Positions 1 to 9,491 of a stretch of 64,000 bases of DNA are shown piece by piece; the first letter of the stretch is position 1; every line of letters starts with the position of its first letter. The DNA comes from Paraburkholderia aspalathi (GTDB lineage Bacteria; Pseudomonadota; Gammaproteobacteria; Burkholderiales; Burkholderiaceae), in contig NZ_FPBH01000015.1 of assembly GCF_900116445.1 (NCBI RefSeq), forward strand, positions 124,001 through 188,000. The letters run 5' to 3'. The notes under the pieces are model-generated. The model searched no databases, was not told the DNA's origin, and worked only from the letters and a program-made list of their open reading frames with translations. The position numbers and the translations under genes were made by a program.

Positions 1-18
1 TAAACCGTAGAGGATGTG

Positions 19-1386
19 ATGGCGATTTCCCGGACGAAACTATTTGCCGCGATTTCATTGGCGGCTGTGCTGTTTGATTCCACGGCAGCTGCTGTTGCTG
101 CTGACTTGACGTACGCTGGTGCCGAGGCGGGCGCCAGCAAAGATGGAATTCCCGCATTCGACGATGCCAGCAGTATTAGCCCGGGTTGGGGGCCTGGTAA
201 GAGTCGCGCGGATTTTTGGAAGTACAAAGGCGAGAAACCTTCGTTCGTTATCGACACGTCGAATGTCGAAAAGTATGCGGACAAGCTAACGCCAGGGCAA
301 ATTGCCCTTCTGAAAACGAACAAGGGCTACACGATGCCAGTGTACCCGTCGCATCGTGACTGTGTGCTACCCGCCTTCGTGCAGGCGAACACAAAGGCTG
401 CCGCTGGCAAGGCCGCAATTGGTCCCGATGGCTGGTCGCTAGCGAACGCGCAAATGCCGAGCGTACCGTTCCCCGAGCCGAAGTCTGGTATCGAAGCGAT
501 GTGGAACTTTCTCACCCGCTATCACGGCGTTGGGCTGGAATGGCAAGATGGTTACACGATGGTCTCCGCAAGCCCGGGCCAGAGCAATCGCATCGACATT
601 CGTTGGAAGCAAATGTACTACTACCCATGGGGTAAGAAAGGACAAACTGCCCCCATGTCAAGCAACGAGCTTATGATGGGCGTGTACTATGGATACAACA
701 CGCCGGCCGCCTTGGCGGGACAAGCCGTTGTGAACCGCGTCTACTTTAAGGAAGACACGGAGTCCTATTACTACTTCACTGGGCAACGTAGAGTTCGTCG
801 TCTACCTAGCTACGCGTACGATACGCCGCTCATTGGTTTCGAAAACCAGTATACGGTCGACCAGAGTTTGAACTTCTTCGGACTTCCGGACCGCTTCGAC
901 TGGAAGCTTCTAGGCAAGAAGGAAATCTACGTACCGTACAACGCATTCGGTATGGTTGATACCAAAACATCGGCTACTGACGGCGCGCAAGACCACTTTA
1001 TCAACCCGAACAACCGCCGCTATGAATTGCATCGCGTGTGGGTGGTCGAGGGCACGGTGAAATCCGGCATGCGTCACACCATGCCGAAAAAGCTGCTCTA
1101 TCTGGACGAGGATTCGTGGATTGCGGTTGCTGGAGACGACTACGACACCCAAGGCAAGGTTTGGAAGGTGAAGGAGTCGCCGGCGATTCCGATTGCCGAG
1201 TTGGGCGGCGCATGTAGCGCGGACCAATTCGTTATGTACGACGTCAACTCGAGCCGTTATGTTGGTGACGGTCTCGTGTTCGGCGCGACCAAGGATGCTA
1301 AGTACTACGAGGACAGCGGCGACAATGCAATTCTCCGCGACGATTTCTACACGATGCAAAGTCTCCAGCAGCAAAGCAGCCGCTAA
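19..1386 (+). CDS. DUF1329 family outer-membrane-associated protein
   Basis: The 455-residue product starts with a signal peptide (hydrophobic stretch at about residues 8-28, ending near AVAADLTYAG), so it is exported. The body resembles DUF1329 proteins, soluble or lipoprotein-like beta proteins usually encoded beside DUF1302 outer-membrane proteins. I chose ATG at 19 because AGAGG at 9-13 lies 5 bases before it; the in-frame GTG at 16 is too close to that site. The gene ends in a clear terminator, so it is probably the last gene of a unit entering from the left, with the DUF1302 gene starting a new one. The molecular function of the family is not firmly established; a role in handling hydrophobic substrates at the outer membrane is inferred from its neighbours. 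Confidence 0.85.
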   Translation: MAISRTKLFAAISLAAVLFDSTAAAVAADLTYAGAEAGASKDGIPAFDDASSISPGWGPGKSRADFWKYKGEKPSFVIDTSNVEKYADKLTPGQIALLKTNKGYTMPVYPSHRDCVLPAFVQANTKAAAGKAAIGPDGWSLANAQMPSVPFPEPKSGIEAMWNFLTRYHGVGLEWQDGYTMVSASPGQSNRIDIRWKQMYYYPWGKKGQTAPMSSNELMMGVYYGYNTPAALAGQAVVNRVYFKEDTESYYYFTGQRRVRRLPSYAYDTPLIGFENQYTVDQSLNFFGLPDRFDWKLLGKKEIYVPYNAFGMVDTKTSATDGAQDHFINPNNRRYELHRVWVVEGTVKSGMRHTMPKKLLYLDEDSWIAVAGDDYDTQGKVWKVKESPAIPIAELGGACSADQFVMYDVNSSRYVGDGLVFGATKDAKYYEDSGDNAILRDDFYTMQSLQQQSSR

Positions 1387-1452
1387 ACCGGCTGTACGAC
1401 GCGAACCCACGCTTCGCGTGATTCCTCTCGAAGGGTAGTCCCTTCCGTTTCT

Positions 1453-1485
1453 GCCTGACTGCGCCCAGTGGTCAGGCCTTTTTTT
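1453..1485 (+). terminator. Rho-independent terminator after the DUF1329 gene
   Basis: A 7-bp stem, GCCTGAC (1453-1459) with GTCAGGC (1471-1477), is followed by CTTTTTTT. It separates the DUF1329 gene from the downstream DUF1302 unit. Confidence 0.85.
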
Positions 1486-1855
1486 GCATATCACATTACT
1501 CCACAACTTCGCCCGTCTGTAGAGCGACGCAGAGGCGAATGGTTCGTCGTACGTCCCTCTGCATTGCAATCGATAAGTATGCATCTGGAACGATTAGTCG
1601 AAAAAATTCTCTGCTCGCATGGTGAGGAGTCCAGCCTCGGCCAATGCGTTGACCACATCAAATAAAGTGGCCTCGCAAACCATTCGCATGGCCATTATCA
1701 ACATTGGCGAGGAAATTTCCGCTTATTACTGTGCGGTTGTCGGACTCTTATGCGTAGTGGTTCTGGAAGTCGCCGTGAGAAAAACGTCACACGTTCTGGC
1801 GTCAGCGGCTAGGAATGTCCGCTCGTTAGCAAAATTGAAACGTTAGGGGAGAGGC
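1486..1855. other. Intergenic region, probable promoter of the DUF1302 unit
   Basis: No convincing gene is seen. A 75-codon frame at 1619-1846 ends just before the DUF1302 ribosome-binding site but has no recognisable feature. Because a terminator lies immediately upstream, this stretch should carry the promoter for the DUF1302-RND-YCF48 unit, although no clear -35/-10 pair was identified. Confidence 0.4.
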
Positions 1856-3658
1856 ATGAAGATTCGGAAAACAAAGTTGGTGTCTGTTGGTGTTCTAACT
1901 GCAGTAGCAGCATCGTGTGCGCATGCCTTTACGTTCACATACGGCGGCATCCAGGGGAACTTCGACTCCGCATATACTGCGGGCATTGGATATCGTCTGC
2001 ACGATCCAAGTTGCGCGTTGACCGGCGACTCTGTCTCATGCGGCGGAACCGCCAACACAGCACAATGGTCGAACGGCGACGACGGCGATCTTAACTATCG
2101 GCGTAACCGACTGTTCACGGCGTACCTGAAAGGCACCAACGAGCTGTTCCTCGATGATCCGGAATACGGGTTAAAGTTTCTGGCTCGCGCGACGTATTTC
2201 TATGACTTTGCGGCGGCGAATACCAGTCGGACGGAATTGAGTTCGGCCGCTTATGCCCAAATGGTCCGCAACATCCGTTTGCTCGATTTGTGGGCCGAGA
2301 AGGATTTTCGTCTCGCAGACCAGTCCGCACACATTCGCGTTGGTAACCAGGTCGTCAACTGGGGTGAGAGTCTCTTCCTGGCAGGTGGTATCAACGCAAC
2401 TAACTCTTATGACTATCAAAAGCTTCTGATTCCGGGGACGCAGCTTAAAGAAGCTGTCCTTCCGGCGCCAATGATCGAATTTGAATCGGCGCTGGGCCAT
2501 GGTCTCAATATTTCTGCCTATTACCAGCTCGGATGGAACGGCAACATATATCCTGCGGTTGGATCGTATTTCAGCACATCTGATTCACTTAACAACGGCA
2601 ATGTTCCGCTCAGCGTCAGTACAGTAAACGGCAATGTCGGCGCGGCCGATGGAGCGACAATCGCCGGTAGCGGTACTCGGGGCGCATACGGGGCGGCGAA
2701 CAGTGGTTTGGTGAACGGCACCTACGTGGGCTCGCCGTTTAACGCCATCGGTGTTCCCGTGGCAGGTAACGTCTACGGTAAGAACAGCGGGCAGTATGGC
2801 ATTTCGATGCACTATAAGCCGACATCGATACAGGCAGATTTCGGGTTCTATTACCTCCGCTACAACGACAAGAGCCCTGTCCTCAACATTACGTCAGCCG
2901 GCCAGTATCAATATCAATACCTCAATAGTCGACAACTCTTCGGACTAAGTACGAACTTTCAACTTGGGGATTGGGCTATAGGCAGTGAACTCGCCTATCG
3001 TCCCCATAGCGCAGTCTCTTTGTCAGGCTGCTACGGCGCGAACGGGCCAATCAACGCAAATACAAATGCCGCCAGTGGATATTGCCCGTTGTGGGAGGAC
3101 ACGAAAAATATCAACCTCGATATTAACGCGTTGCTGGGCATTACCCCGGCAAACTATCCGATAGTCTTGAAGGCTTTGGGTGGTGCGGACACAGCAAACC
3201 TTTCGCTCGAGGTAGGCGTTACCAAGTTTCCTGGTATCAGTTCCAACAGTGTTGTCACCCGTACGATCAACGGACAGACCGTCCAGCAAATACCGGCCGC
3301 AGGCTACGTGGCGTGGCTTAACGACCCCTCGAGCGCCAACGCGACACCGATCGGAGTCGGAACCTCAACGTCGGCCGGCATGGTGGTGGATTTCAACTGG
3401 ACATATGACGGGACACTCATTCACGGCTGGCAGGTTACCCCGGGCGCTACTTATTCGCGCACGCTTTTCGGCAATACGCCGACGTTCAGCGCCAACTATC
3501 TCCATAACGCGAGTTCGCTCAACGTGTATGTGCTCTTCAACCAGAACCCGGCGACATGGCAAGCGGGCATCAACTGGACTACATATATGGGTAAAGCCCC
3601 GTATCAGTACTACCGGGACCGTGACTTCGTCGGCGCATTTGTAACCCGCAATTTCTAG
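1856..3658 (+). CDS. DUF1302 family outer-membrane beta-barrel protein
   Basis: The 600-residue product has an N-terminal signal peptide (residues 1-24, cleavage near CAHA-FTF), many alternating Tyr/Asn/Gly-rich strands and a C-terminal phenylalanine (VTRNF), all typical of outer-membrane barrels. The N-terminal pattern (FTYGGIQGNFDS, then GDLNYRRNRLF) is characteristic of the DUF1302 family, which has the usual length of about 550-650 residues. The start ATG follows a strong AGGGGAGAGG ribosome-binding site at 1846-1854. The gene heads a same-strand unit with an RND transporter and a YCF48 protein. It probably acts as an outer-membrane channel or binding protein for a hydrophobic compound; the substrate is unknown. 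Confidence 0.88.
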   Translation: MKIRKTKLVSVGVLTAVAASCAHAFTFTYGGIQGNFDSAYTAGIGYRLHDPSCALTGDSVSCGGTANTAQWSNGDDGDLNYRRNRLFTAYLKGTNELFLDDPEYGLKFLARATYFYDFAAANTSRTELSSAAYAQMVRNIRLLDLWAEKDFRLADQSAHIRVGNQVVNWGESLFLAGGINATNSYDYQKLLIPGTQLKEAVLPAPMIEFESALGHGLNISAYYQLGWNGNIYPAVGSYFSTSDSLNNGNVPLSVSTVNGNVGAADGATIAGSGTRGAYGAANSGLVNGTYVGSPFNAIGVPVAGNVYGKNSGQYGISMHYKPTSIQADFGFYYLRYNDKSPVLNITSAGQYQYQYLNSRQLFGLSTNFQLGDWAIGSELAYRPHSAVSLSGCYGANGPINANTNAASGYCPLWEDTKNINLDINALLGITPANYPIVLKALGGADTANLSLEVGVTKFPGISSNSVVTRTINGQTVQQIPAAGYVAWLNDPSSANATPIGVGTSTSAGMVVDFNWTYDGTLIHGWQVTPGATYSRTLFGNTPTFSANYLHNASSLNVYVLFNQNPATWQAGINWTTYMGKAPYQYYRDRDFVGAFVTRNF

Positions 3659-3664
3659 TAGTCC

Positions 3665-3682
3665 GTCCCCCGCATGGGGGAC
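3665..3682 (+). other. Intergenic hairpin between the DUF1302 and RND genes
   Basis: GTCCCCC (3665-3671) and GGGGGAC (3676-3682) form a perfect 7-bp stem with a GCAT tetraloop. The following TTGTTTTC is a poor U-tract, so this is more likely a partial attenuator or mRNA-stabilising hairpin after the abundant barrel protein than a full terminator. Confidence 0.6.
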
Positions 3683-3704
3683 TTGTTTTCTTGAGGAAGA
3701 GACC

Positions 3705-6065
3705 GTGCTTATAAGTGCAATCGGAAAACTCGAACGTTGGTTGTTCGCGCATCGTGCCATAACACTCATCACTTTTTTGCTCTTCACCCTCGTGATGGGA
3801 GCGTTCGCAATCCAGCTGCGAATGGAGGCCGGCTTCGAGAAGCAGATTCCTATTGGCCACGAATACATCAAGACCTTCCAGAAATATCGAGATGATTTGT
3901 TGGGTGCCAACCGGCTAACAGTCGTTGTCCGCGCCAAACATGGAACCATCTGGAACAAGGAAGGGCTGACGCGCCTCTACAAGGTCACGCAAGCCGTTGC
4001 TTATCTGCCGAACGTAGACCGGCTCGGTGTGCAGTCTCTGTGGACGCCGAACAGCTTCGTCAACGAAATCACGGAGGAGGGCTTCCGCGCTGAGCCGATT
4101 ATCCCAGGAACCATAACGCCAGAAAATATGAATGCTGCGCAGGTTGAAGCTGCGCGGAAGGCGACCGATCAGGGCGGCTACATGGGCTCGCTGGTCTCGC
4201 GGGACCAGAAAGCTGCCATGGTGACGGCTTCGATCAATGAGGTCGGTGCGGATGGCAAGGTTCTGGACTACGTCGCCTACAACAAGTTGATTGAGGATAA
4301 AGTTCGCAAGCCATTTGAGGACGCGGGTTACGAGGTCCAGATCATCGGCTTTGCAAAGCAGATTGGCGACATCGCGGACGGAGCCGAGGGTGTTCTGCTG
4401 TTCTGCGGTATTGCGTTGGTTCTGACTGGTGTTGCGGTTTACTGGTATTGCCATTCTCTGCGCTTTACGATTCTGCCGATCGCGTGTTCTCTGACATCAC
4501 TCGTGTGGCAGTTCGGCACGTTACGCCTACTGGGGTTCGGGTTGGACCCGCTAGCCGTGCTCGTTCCCTTTCTGGTTTTCGCTATCGGTGTGTCGCACGG
4601 AGTCCAGCAGATTAACTTCATCGTCCGGGAACTGGCACACGGCAAAACGACCGAGGAGGCCGCGCGGCACAGTTTTACTGGACTGCTGATTCCAGGCACG
4701 TTGGCCTTGGTCACCGCGTTCGTTTCGTTCGTTACGCTGCTACTCATCCCGATTCCGATGATTCGAGAACTGGCAATCACGGCGTCGCTGGGTGTCGGAT
4801 ACAAGATTCTCACTAACCTGGTGATGCTGCCGGTTGCCGCGTCTTGCTTCACTTTCACGCGTGAGTATGCGCAAAAGGCGATGCAGAAGCGCGAAAGTCG
4901 CGCCCGTTGGCTTCGGGTGCTTGCACGTATCGCCGAGCCGCGCAATGCTGTCATCACCTTGCTTGTCGTTGCCGGAATCTTTTCAGCAGCGGTATGGGAA
5001 AGCCGTGACCGCGTAGTGGGGACATTGCAACCAGGGGCACCTGAATTGCGTCCTGACGCGCGCTTTAATCGCGATGCTGTATCGATTGCCAACAGCTTCG
5101 ATGTTGGTCTTGATTGGCTTACGCTGGTTGTCGAAGCGCCGCCGAATTCATGCGAGTCGCCAGCTGTCGGGCAATACGGTGACGCGCTTGCCTACGAGAT
5201 GAATACCGTGCCTGGCGTCGTGTCGGTCGGTTCATACGCCGGCATGCTGCGGACTTACAACCAGGGATACAACGAGGGCAACCCCAAGATGGGTGTGGTG
5301 CCGATCGACCCAGGGAACTACTCGTCGCTCAGCGCTGAAATCAATCGCGTGCGCGGCTATATGCGCCCAGACTGCAGCATGACGGCGGTCCATCTCTACC
5401 TTGCTGACCATAAGGCATCGACCATCAACCGGGTGATTGCCGCCGCCAAGGCGTTTGCTTCGAGCCATAAGACTGCGGGAGTCGAACTCCGGCTGGCCGC
5501 AGGCAATGCAGGTGTGCTCGCGGCGACAAACGACGAGGTTGAGAAGAGCGAGTTGCCGATGATGCTATACGTGTATCTGGCCATCGTCATACTCGTCTTT
5601 GCGGTCTATCGAGATTTTCGGGCAGTGGTCGCATGCTGCCTGCCGCTGACTGTGGGCACTTTCATTGGATATTGGTTCATGAAGGAGTTCGAGATTGGTT
5701 TGACGGTCGCCACGCTTCCGGTCATGGTGCTGGCCGTCGGTATTGGCGTCGACTACGCGTTCTATATCTACAATCGACTCCAGGCTCACCTTGCGGGCGG
5801 TGAAACGATTGTTAAGGCATTGGAGCATTCGATTCTGGAGGTCGGCATGGCAACGATCTTCACGGCAATCACGCTCGCGATCGGTGTTGCGACCTGGTCG
5901 TTCTCAGCGCTTAAATTTCAGGCCGACATGGGCAAGCTGCTCGCATTCATGTTTGTCGTCAATCTCGTTATGGCGATGACAGCGCTGCCCGCACTCGCCG
6001 TTGTTCTGGAAAAGCTCTTTCCGCGGCGTCGCCCTGTACGCGCGCCCGGTGTTCTCAGTCACTGA
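3705..6065 (+). CDS. RND/MMPL family transporter
   Basis: The 786-residue inner-membrane protein has one N-terminal transmembrane helix (about residues 16-37), a large periplasmic loop, a first helix bundle (about 230-400), a second periplasmic domain and a second bundle (about 620-770). This duplicated 1+5 layout is that of the MMPL/RND superfamily with sterol-sensing-like bundles. A GTG start at 3705 is supported by GAGGAAGAG a few bases upstream. The gene lies 46 bp after the DUF1302 gene and 9 bp before the YCF48 gene, so it is probably co-transcribed. It likely moves a lipid-like or hydrophobic molecule by proton motive force. The direction of transport and the substrate cannot be read from the sequence. 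Confidence 0.9.
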   Translation: MLISAIGKLERWLFAHRAITLITFLLFTLVMGAFAIQLRMEAGFEKQIPIGHEYIKTFQKYRDDLLGANRLTVVVRAKHGTIWNKEGLTRLYKVTQAVAYLPNVDRLGVQSLWTPNSFVNEITEEGFRAEPIIPGTITPENMNAAQVEAARKATDQGGYMGSLVSRDQKAAMVTASINEVGADGKVLDYVAYNKLIEDKVRKPFEDAGYEVQIIGFAKQIGDIADGAEGVLLFCGIALVLTGVAVYWYCHSLRFTILPIACSLTSLVWQFGTLRLLGFGLDPLAVLVPFLVFAIGVSHGVQQINFIVRELAHGKTTEEAARHSFTGLLIPGTLALVTAFVSFVTLLLIPIPMIRELAITASLGVGYKILTNLVMLPVAASCFTFTREYAQKAMQKRESRARWLRVLARIAEPRNAVITLLVVAGIFSAAVWESRDRVVGTLQPGAPELRPDARFNRDAVSIANSFDVGLDWLTLVVEAPPNSCESPAVGQYGDALAYEMNTVPGVVSVGSYAGMLRTYNQGYNEGNPKMGVVPIDPGNYSSLSAEINRVRGYMRPDCSMTAVHLYLADHKASTINRVIAAAKAFASSHKTAGVELRLAAGNAGVLAATNDEVEKSELPMMLYVYLAIVILVFAVYRDFRAVVACCLPLTVGTFIGYWFMKEFEIGLTVATLPVMVLAVGIGVDYAFYIYNRLQAHLAGGETIVKALEHSILEVGMATIFTAITLAIGVATWSFSALKFQADMGKLLAFMFVVNLVMAMTALPALAVVLEKLFPRRRPVRAPGVLSH

Positions 6066-6074
6066 GGTGTTCCG

Positions 6075-7100
6075 ATGCAAAATATTTTGCGGAATCCGTT
6101 CCGTTCTCCCGTAAGCGCGCCGCGCGCAGGAATCCGGGCATGCGCAGCCGCTGCCTGCCTGCTGGTTTTCTCGAACTATGTTCTGGCTGCTGACGCACCG
6201 GCCGCCAAGCCGGCACTCGCGGTTATGCCGGCTGCGCACAGTGCCGGCGCGCTTGGCACGGCAATGCTTAGCGCGGCCACGGCCGGGAAGCGGATCGTGA
6301 GCGTCGGCGACCATGGCGCCGTATTGCTGTCGGACGACAACGGCGAACACTTTCGTCAGGCCAAGAGCGTGCCAGTCAGCTCGATGTTGACGTCTGTCGT
6401 CTTTGTCGATGACAAGACGGGCTGGGCTGTTGGGCAGTGGGGGGCGATTCTCAGGACAGACGACGCAGGCGAGACGTGGCGGCTTCAGCGCGTCGACATC
6501 GCCAATGACCGACCATTCTTCTCGGTGTATTTCAAGGACAAGTCCGAGGGATGGGCCATTGGGCTTTGGTCTTTGATGCTGCATACAACCGATGGTGGTG
6601 CGACATGGAAGGAAGTCGCCCTGCCGCCGCCACCGGGCAGTACAAAGGCCGACGTCAACCTCTACGGCATGTTCCCGAACGCGAAGGGCGAGCTGTTCAT
6701 TTCGGCTGAGAAGGGTTTCGTGTTGCGGTCGACCGACGTTGGCGCATCGTGGACCTATCTTCCAACTGGATATGCCGGTAGCTTTTGGAGCGGCACGGCG
6801 TTGAAGGACGGTACCCTGCTGGTCGGCGGCCTTCGTGGCTCAATCTACCGCAGTAGTGATGATGGACAGACGTGGACCAACGTTTCGACGAGCTTCCACA
6901 GCTCGGTGAACAGCATCATTCAGCGTTCGAACGGAACAGTCCTCGCGGTTGCACTGGATGGCGTCTCAATGCTGAGCAATGACGACGGGAAGACCTTTGG
7001 CGGAGCGCAACGGTCTGACCGGTTGCCACTGACTGCCGTGGCACAGGCACAGGACGGGAGGGTGGTTCTTTTCTCCGACAGTGGGCCAGTAAAGCAATAG
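6075..7100 (+). CDS. YCF48-related beta-propeller protein, exported
   Basis: The 341-residue product has a signal peptide (residues 1-39, ending VLAADA) followed by repeated BNR/YCF48-type units such as GWAVGQWGAILRTDDAGETW, GWAIGLWSLMLHTTDGGATW and LRGSIYRSSDDGQTW. These repeats form photosystem-stability-factor-like or sialidase-like propellers. In plants and cyanobacteria YCF48 is an assembly factor. In proteobacteria such proteins often sit beside RND/DUF1302/DUF1329 genes, with unclear function. It starts 9 bp after the RND stop codon, so translational coupling and a shared periplasmic complex are reasonable inferences. Confidence 0.87.
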   Translation: MQNILRNPFRSPVSAPRAGIRACAAAACLLVFSNYVLAADAPAAKPALAVMPAAHSAGALGTAMLSAATAGKRIVSVGDHGAVLLSDDNGEHFRQAKSVPVSSMLTSVVFVDDKTGWAVGQWGAILRTDDAGETWRLQRVDIANDRPFFSVYFKDKSEGWAIGLWSLMLHTTDGGATWKEVALPPPPGSTKADVNLYGMFPNAKGELFISAEKGFVLRSTDVGASWTYLPTGYAGSFWSGTALKDGTLLVGGLRGSIYRSSDDGQTWTNVSTSFHSSVNSIIQRSNGTVLAVALDGVSMLSNDDGKTFGGAQRSDRLPLTAVAQAQDGRVVLFSDSGPVKQ

Positions 7101-7252
7101 CCTTGGTGTGGGCCTGCCTCTGCAACATTGACGTCATAGCAGTAGGCTACGTCGAAGTTTGGCAGCGCGCGTGGCGAGCGGGGAGCGAGTTTTGCTTACC
7201 ACGTGCAGCCTGCCATTCCTGGCTATCCAGGAGATCAGGGAACTTGACCATT

Positions 7253-7465
7253 ATGAATCACTATCGAGGACACGTCCTTGCCATTGAGGAGGTGAGAAAT
7301 ACCGATGGCAGCCATAGTGCCTACGGAATCATCTTCTTCAGAGGCGAGGTGCTAATGCGCGCGCGACAGAGCGAGCGATTCGATAACGAATGCGCTGCGT
7401 ACGTGTCGGCAATGCAGTGGGCGCGGGCATGGGTCGACGAGAATGGATTTGAAGCTACGGTCTGA
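7253..7465 (+). CDS. Small conserved-type hypothetical protein
   Basis: A 70-residue product starts at an internal ATG (MNHYRGHVLAIEEV) preceded by AGGGA about 11 bases upstream. The composition is ordinary (balanced charge, aromatic residues, a WARAWVDENG helix near the C terminus) and it resembles the many short uncharacterised Burkholderia proteins of this size. The reading frame extends upstream to 7103, but that part is low-quality sequence. No function is assigned. Confidence 0.5.
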   Translation: MNHYRGHVLAIEEVRNTDGSHSAYGIIFFRGEVLMRARQSERFDNECAAYVSAMQWARAWVDENGFEATV

Positions 7466-7733
7466 TCGTCGGCTTCATATTCGGCTGACCGGGAAGGACG
7501 GTTACTCAGTGGTCGTTAGCTGGTATGAATGAGGTTGCAGTTGTGGGCGCTGCAAGAAGTACCGACAATTCGCTTAACTGAGTTAACCCACTGCGTAGCT
7601 TATTTATGCACGATCGCGCGGCATATGATGGGGTGGGCGAGAGCTTTGGGCCCGGCCCGCAGCCTGCCTTGAAGGATAGCCGGGGAGCCGGGAAACACGA
7701 TTGTGTCGGCGGATAGATTTGCGACGCTCTTAC

Positions 7734-8606
7734 TTAAGGCGCGTTCAGCTTGAGGAAGTCAGCGAGTTCGAGGTAATCGACTTGCCACAGACTACCGCCG
7801 CCGAGTTTGGCGTTGTGGAATGACCGGAATCCCATCAACTGTTGAGCGCGCGGGCTCATCTTCCGGGCGATTTCAAGTGGCACCACAAACGGATAGGCTT
7901 CTTCCGGCACCAACCACCCGAGGCAGAAGGCGAGCGCCAAGGCGCGGCGTGGTTTGCTGCTACGGTTTTCGCCGCCGCCGTGAAGCATCTTGCCGGAGTA
8001 GACGAGAGCGTCGCCTTTCTCCATGACTGCGGGAATGGTCTGCGCAGGATCGCCTCTGTCTTCGAAGTCGGCCCACTTGTGGCTATCTGGGATGACGCGG
8101 GTGGCACCCATTTCTTCCGTATAGTCAGAAAGTGCCACCAGGCAGTTACACATCACTTCGGGACCTTCTGGGCCGTATTTTCGGAAGACGGGATAGTTCT
8201 CAAGGTCACGATGTAGCATTTGCGCTTTTTCGCCAGGCTGCAATTGGATCACTTGGGCCGCATTCATCCAGTACGAGTCAGCATTCTCGAGCATCATCGT
8301 GTCGATGTAAGAAAGCATCGTCGCGTCGTCAATCATCTCTTCGCGAAAGGTCTTGCTTCGTACCACGAGCTGGGTCATGCGCTTGGTTTGACGGCCAGCA
8401 AACTCTTCCATCCACTCGTTGCCCTTGACACCCTCGTGCCATTTGGCGATAAGCGGGTCGAGCTCTTCATTCATGCGGTCGACTCGCCCCGCGAATAGAC
8501 CTTTGACGATGACGCCGCCGTCGGCGTCGATGATTCGTTTAACTTCGGCTGCCGGAGTACCGGCCGGAACTTCCTGGAGGCGTTGCTTGTTTGAGGTTGA
8601 CGACAT
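7734..8606 (-). CDS. Phytanoyl-CoA dioxygenase (PhyH) family Fe(II)/2-oxoglutarate oxygenase
   Basis: The 290-residue protein carries the facial triad of Fe(II)/2-oxoglutarate oxygenases: His132 and Asp134 in LHRDLENYP, a distal His209 in GKMLHGGGENRSS, and a 2-oxoglutarate-anchoring Arg at 220 or 221 (KPRRALALAF). Length and layout fit the PhyH family, which hydroxylates CoA esters or small natural products using O2 and 2-oxoglutarate. It is transcribed alone, toward the YCF48 gene. Given the catabolic surroundings it may hydroxylate an unactivated carbon of the compound these clusters degrade, but the substrate is unknown. Confidence 0.85.
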   Translation of the reverse strand: MSSTSNKQRLQEVPAGTPAAEVKRIIDADGGVIVKGLFAGRVDRMNEELDPLIAKWHEGVKGNEWMEEFAGRQTKRMTQLVVRSKTFREEMIDDATMLSYIDTMMLENADSYWMNAAQVIQLQPGEKAQMLHRDLENYPVFRKYGPEGPEVMCNCLVALSDYTEEMGATRVIPDSHKWADFEDRGDPAQTIPAVMEKGDALVYSGKMLHGGGENRSSKPRRALALAFCLGWLVPEEAYPFVVPLEIARKMSPRAQQLMGFRSFHNAKLGGGSLWQVDYLELADFLKLNAP

Positions 8607-9070
8607 GAGAAGGCTCCGTAACGGATATCAGATAGTTCGAATACGCTGATGCGTCGATTCCTCGCGTCATAGCTGTTCGACGCAACGAAATCGATGTGCA
8701 ATTCAGGAATCGCGTACCAAGTCTAGTCGGGCTTAAATCAATAACAATGTGCGGAAAGGACATTTGACATGTTCACGGGCCGTGCATCACAGGAATTGAA
8801 TGGATATCGCTGTATACCCCGAGGCGTGGTGCTTCAACACGCATTAGAAGGGTTGCAAGAAACGCATATCCTGACCGGGATACCCCAGCGACGCCACATG
8901 TTCTATAGGCCGGGGCACACAAATAAATGTCCCCTCAGAACCTCGAAATGTTGCTGGCGTTTGCGCAAAATAGATTCAAACGCATCGACCTGTATCGACC
9001 GTTCGACCTGATCGAGCGGCGACAAATTTTCCGCAGCGAGCATCCTCCATATCATTCAAGGTCAAGACGC
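8607..9070. other. Intergenic region between divergent genes
   Basis: No gene is supported here. It should hold the promoter of the dioxygenase gene (minus strand). The reading frame of the next gene extends back to 8927, but the recognisable protein begins at 9071. Confidence 0.35.
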
Positions 9071-9349
9071 ATGGAAATTGTATTTCCTACCCCCGACGCG
9101 GTCTCGTTTGAAGACGGGCATGCGGTATTCGACGCCATCGTAGACGGCGAGCCCGTGAACTGCCTGATCACAGAAGGTGCCTTGAGTGCAGCTGCGCTTG
9201 TGGACCATATTATCCCGAGGAAAGAGGCGTTCTCGATCGGTCGGTCATCGATTTTTGAGGCCGTCACAAGAATCCTCAAAGCCTCTCCCGGGGTGCCCGT
9301 GGTGTTGACGTGGGCCGACCTCACGATGGCATCTGTCTCCGCGTCATAG
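9071..9349 (+). CDS. DUF1488-like small protein
   Basis: From the ATG at 9071 the product is 92 residues (MEIVFPTPDAVSFEDG, then VFDAIVDGEPVNCLITEGALSA). The pattern of a short beta-rich N-terminus, a DG-x-P-V-x-C-x-I strand and a following helix resembles DUF1488 proteins, common short proteins of Burkholderia with unknown function. A second, clearer DUF1488 gene lies at 43163. It stands alone just left of the IS3 element. Confidence 0.5.
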   Translation: MEIVFPTPDAVSFEDGHAVFDAIVDGEPVNCLITEGALSAAALVDHIIPRKEAFSIGRSSIFEAVTRILKASPGVPVVLTWADLTMASVSAS

Positions 9350-9438
9350 TCACCGGTTTATCGGTCGTACCGATAGCGAAGTCGGGCCATGCACTATCGG
9401 GAACGTGGCCCGCTGTCACTGGTTAAAGTCAGTGTGTT

Positions 9439-9462
9439 GATTTGCACGGAATCCTGACCCAC
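9439..9462 (+). repeat. Left copy of a 24-bp direct repeat flanking the IS3 element (IS21-type end)
   Basis: This 24-bp stretch (begins GATTTGCA, ends CTGACCCAC) matches 11075-11098 in the same orientation with three mismatches. The right copy sits just beyond the istB remnant, so both look like IS21-family terminal sequence. See the finding on this structure. Confidence 0.6.
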
Positions 9463-9491
9463 GGGGGGTGCGGCTAAATACTTGGACTGGT

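Noticed and set aside
1619..1846. 75-codon frame before the DUF1302 gene
   Set aside because: No recognisable family, no good ribosome-binding site; it ends at the ribosome-binding site of the next gene by chance.
4439..5092. Minus-strand frame inside the RND transporter gene
   Set aside because: Shadow of a well-supported membrane protein gene, with Ser/Thr/Arg-rich composition.
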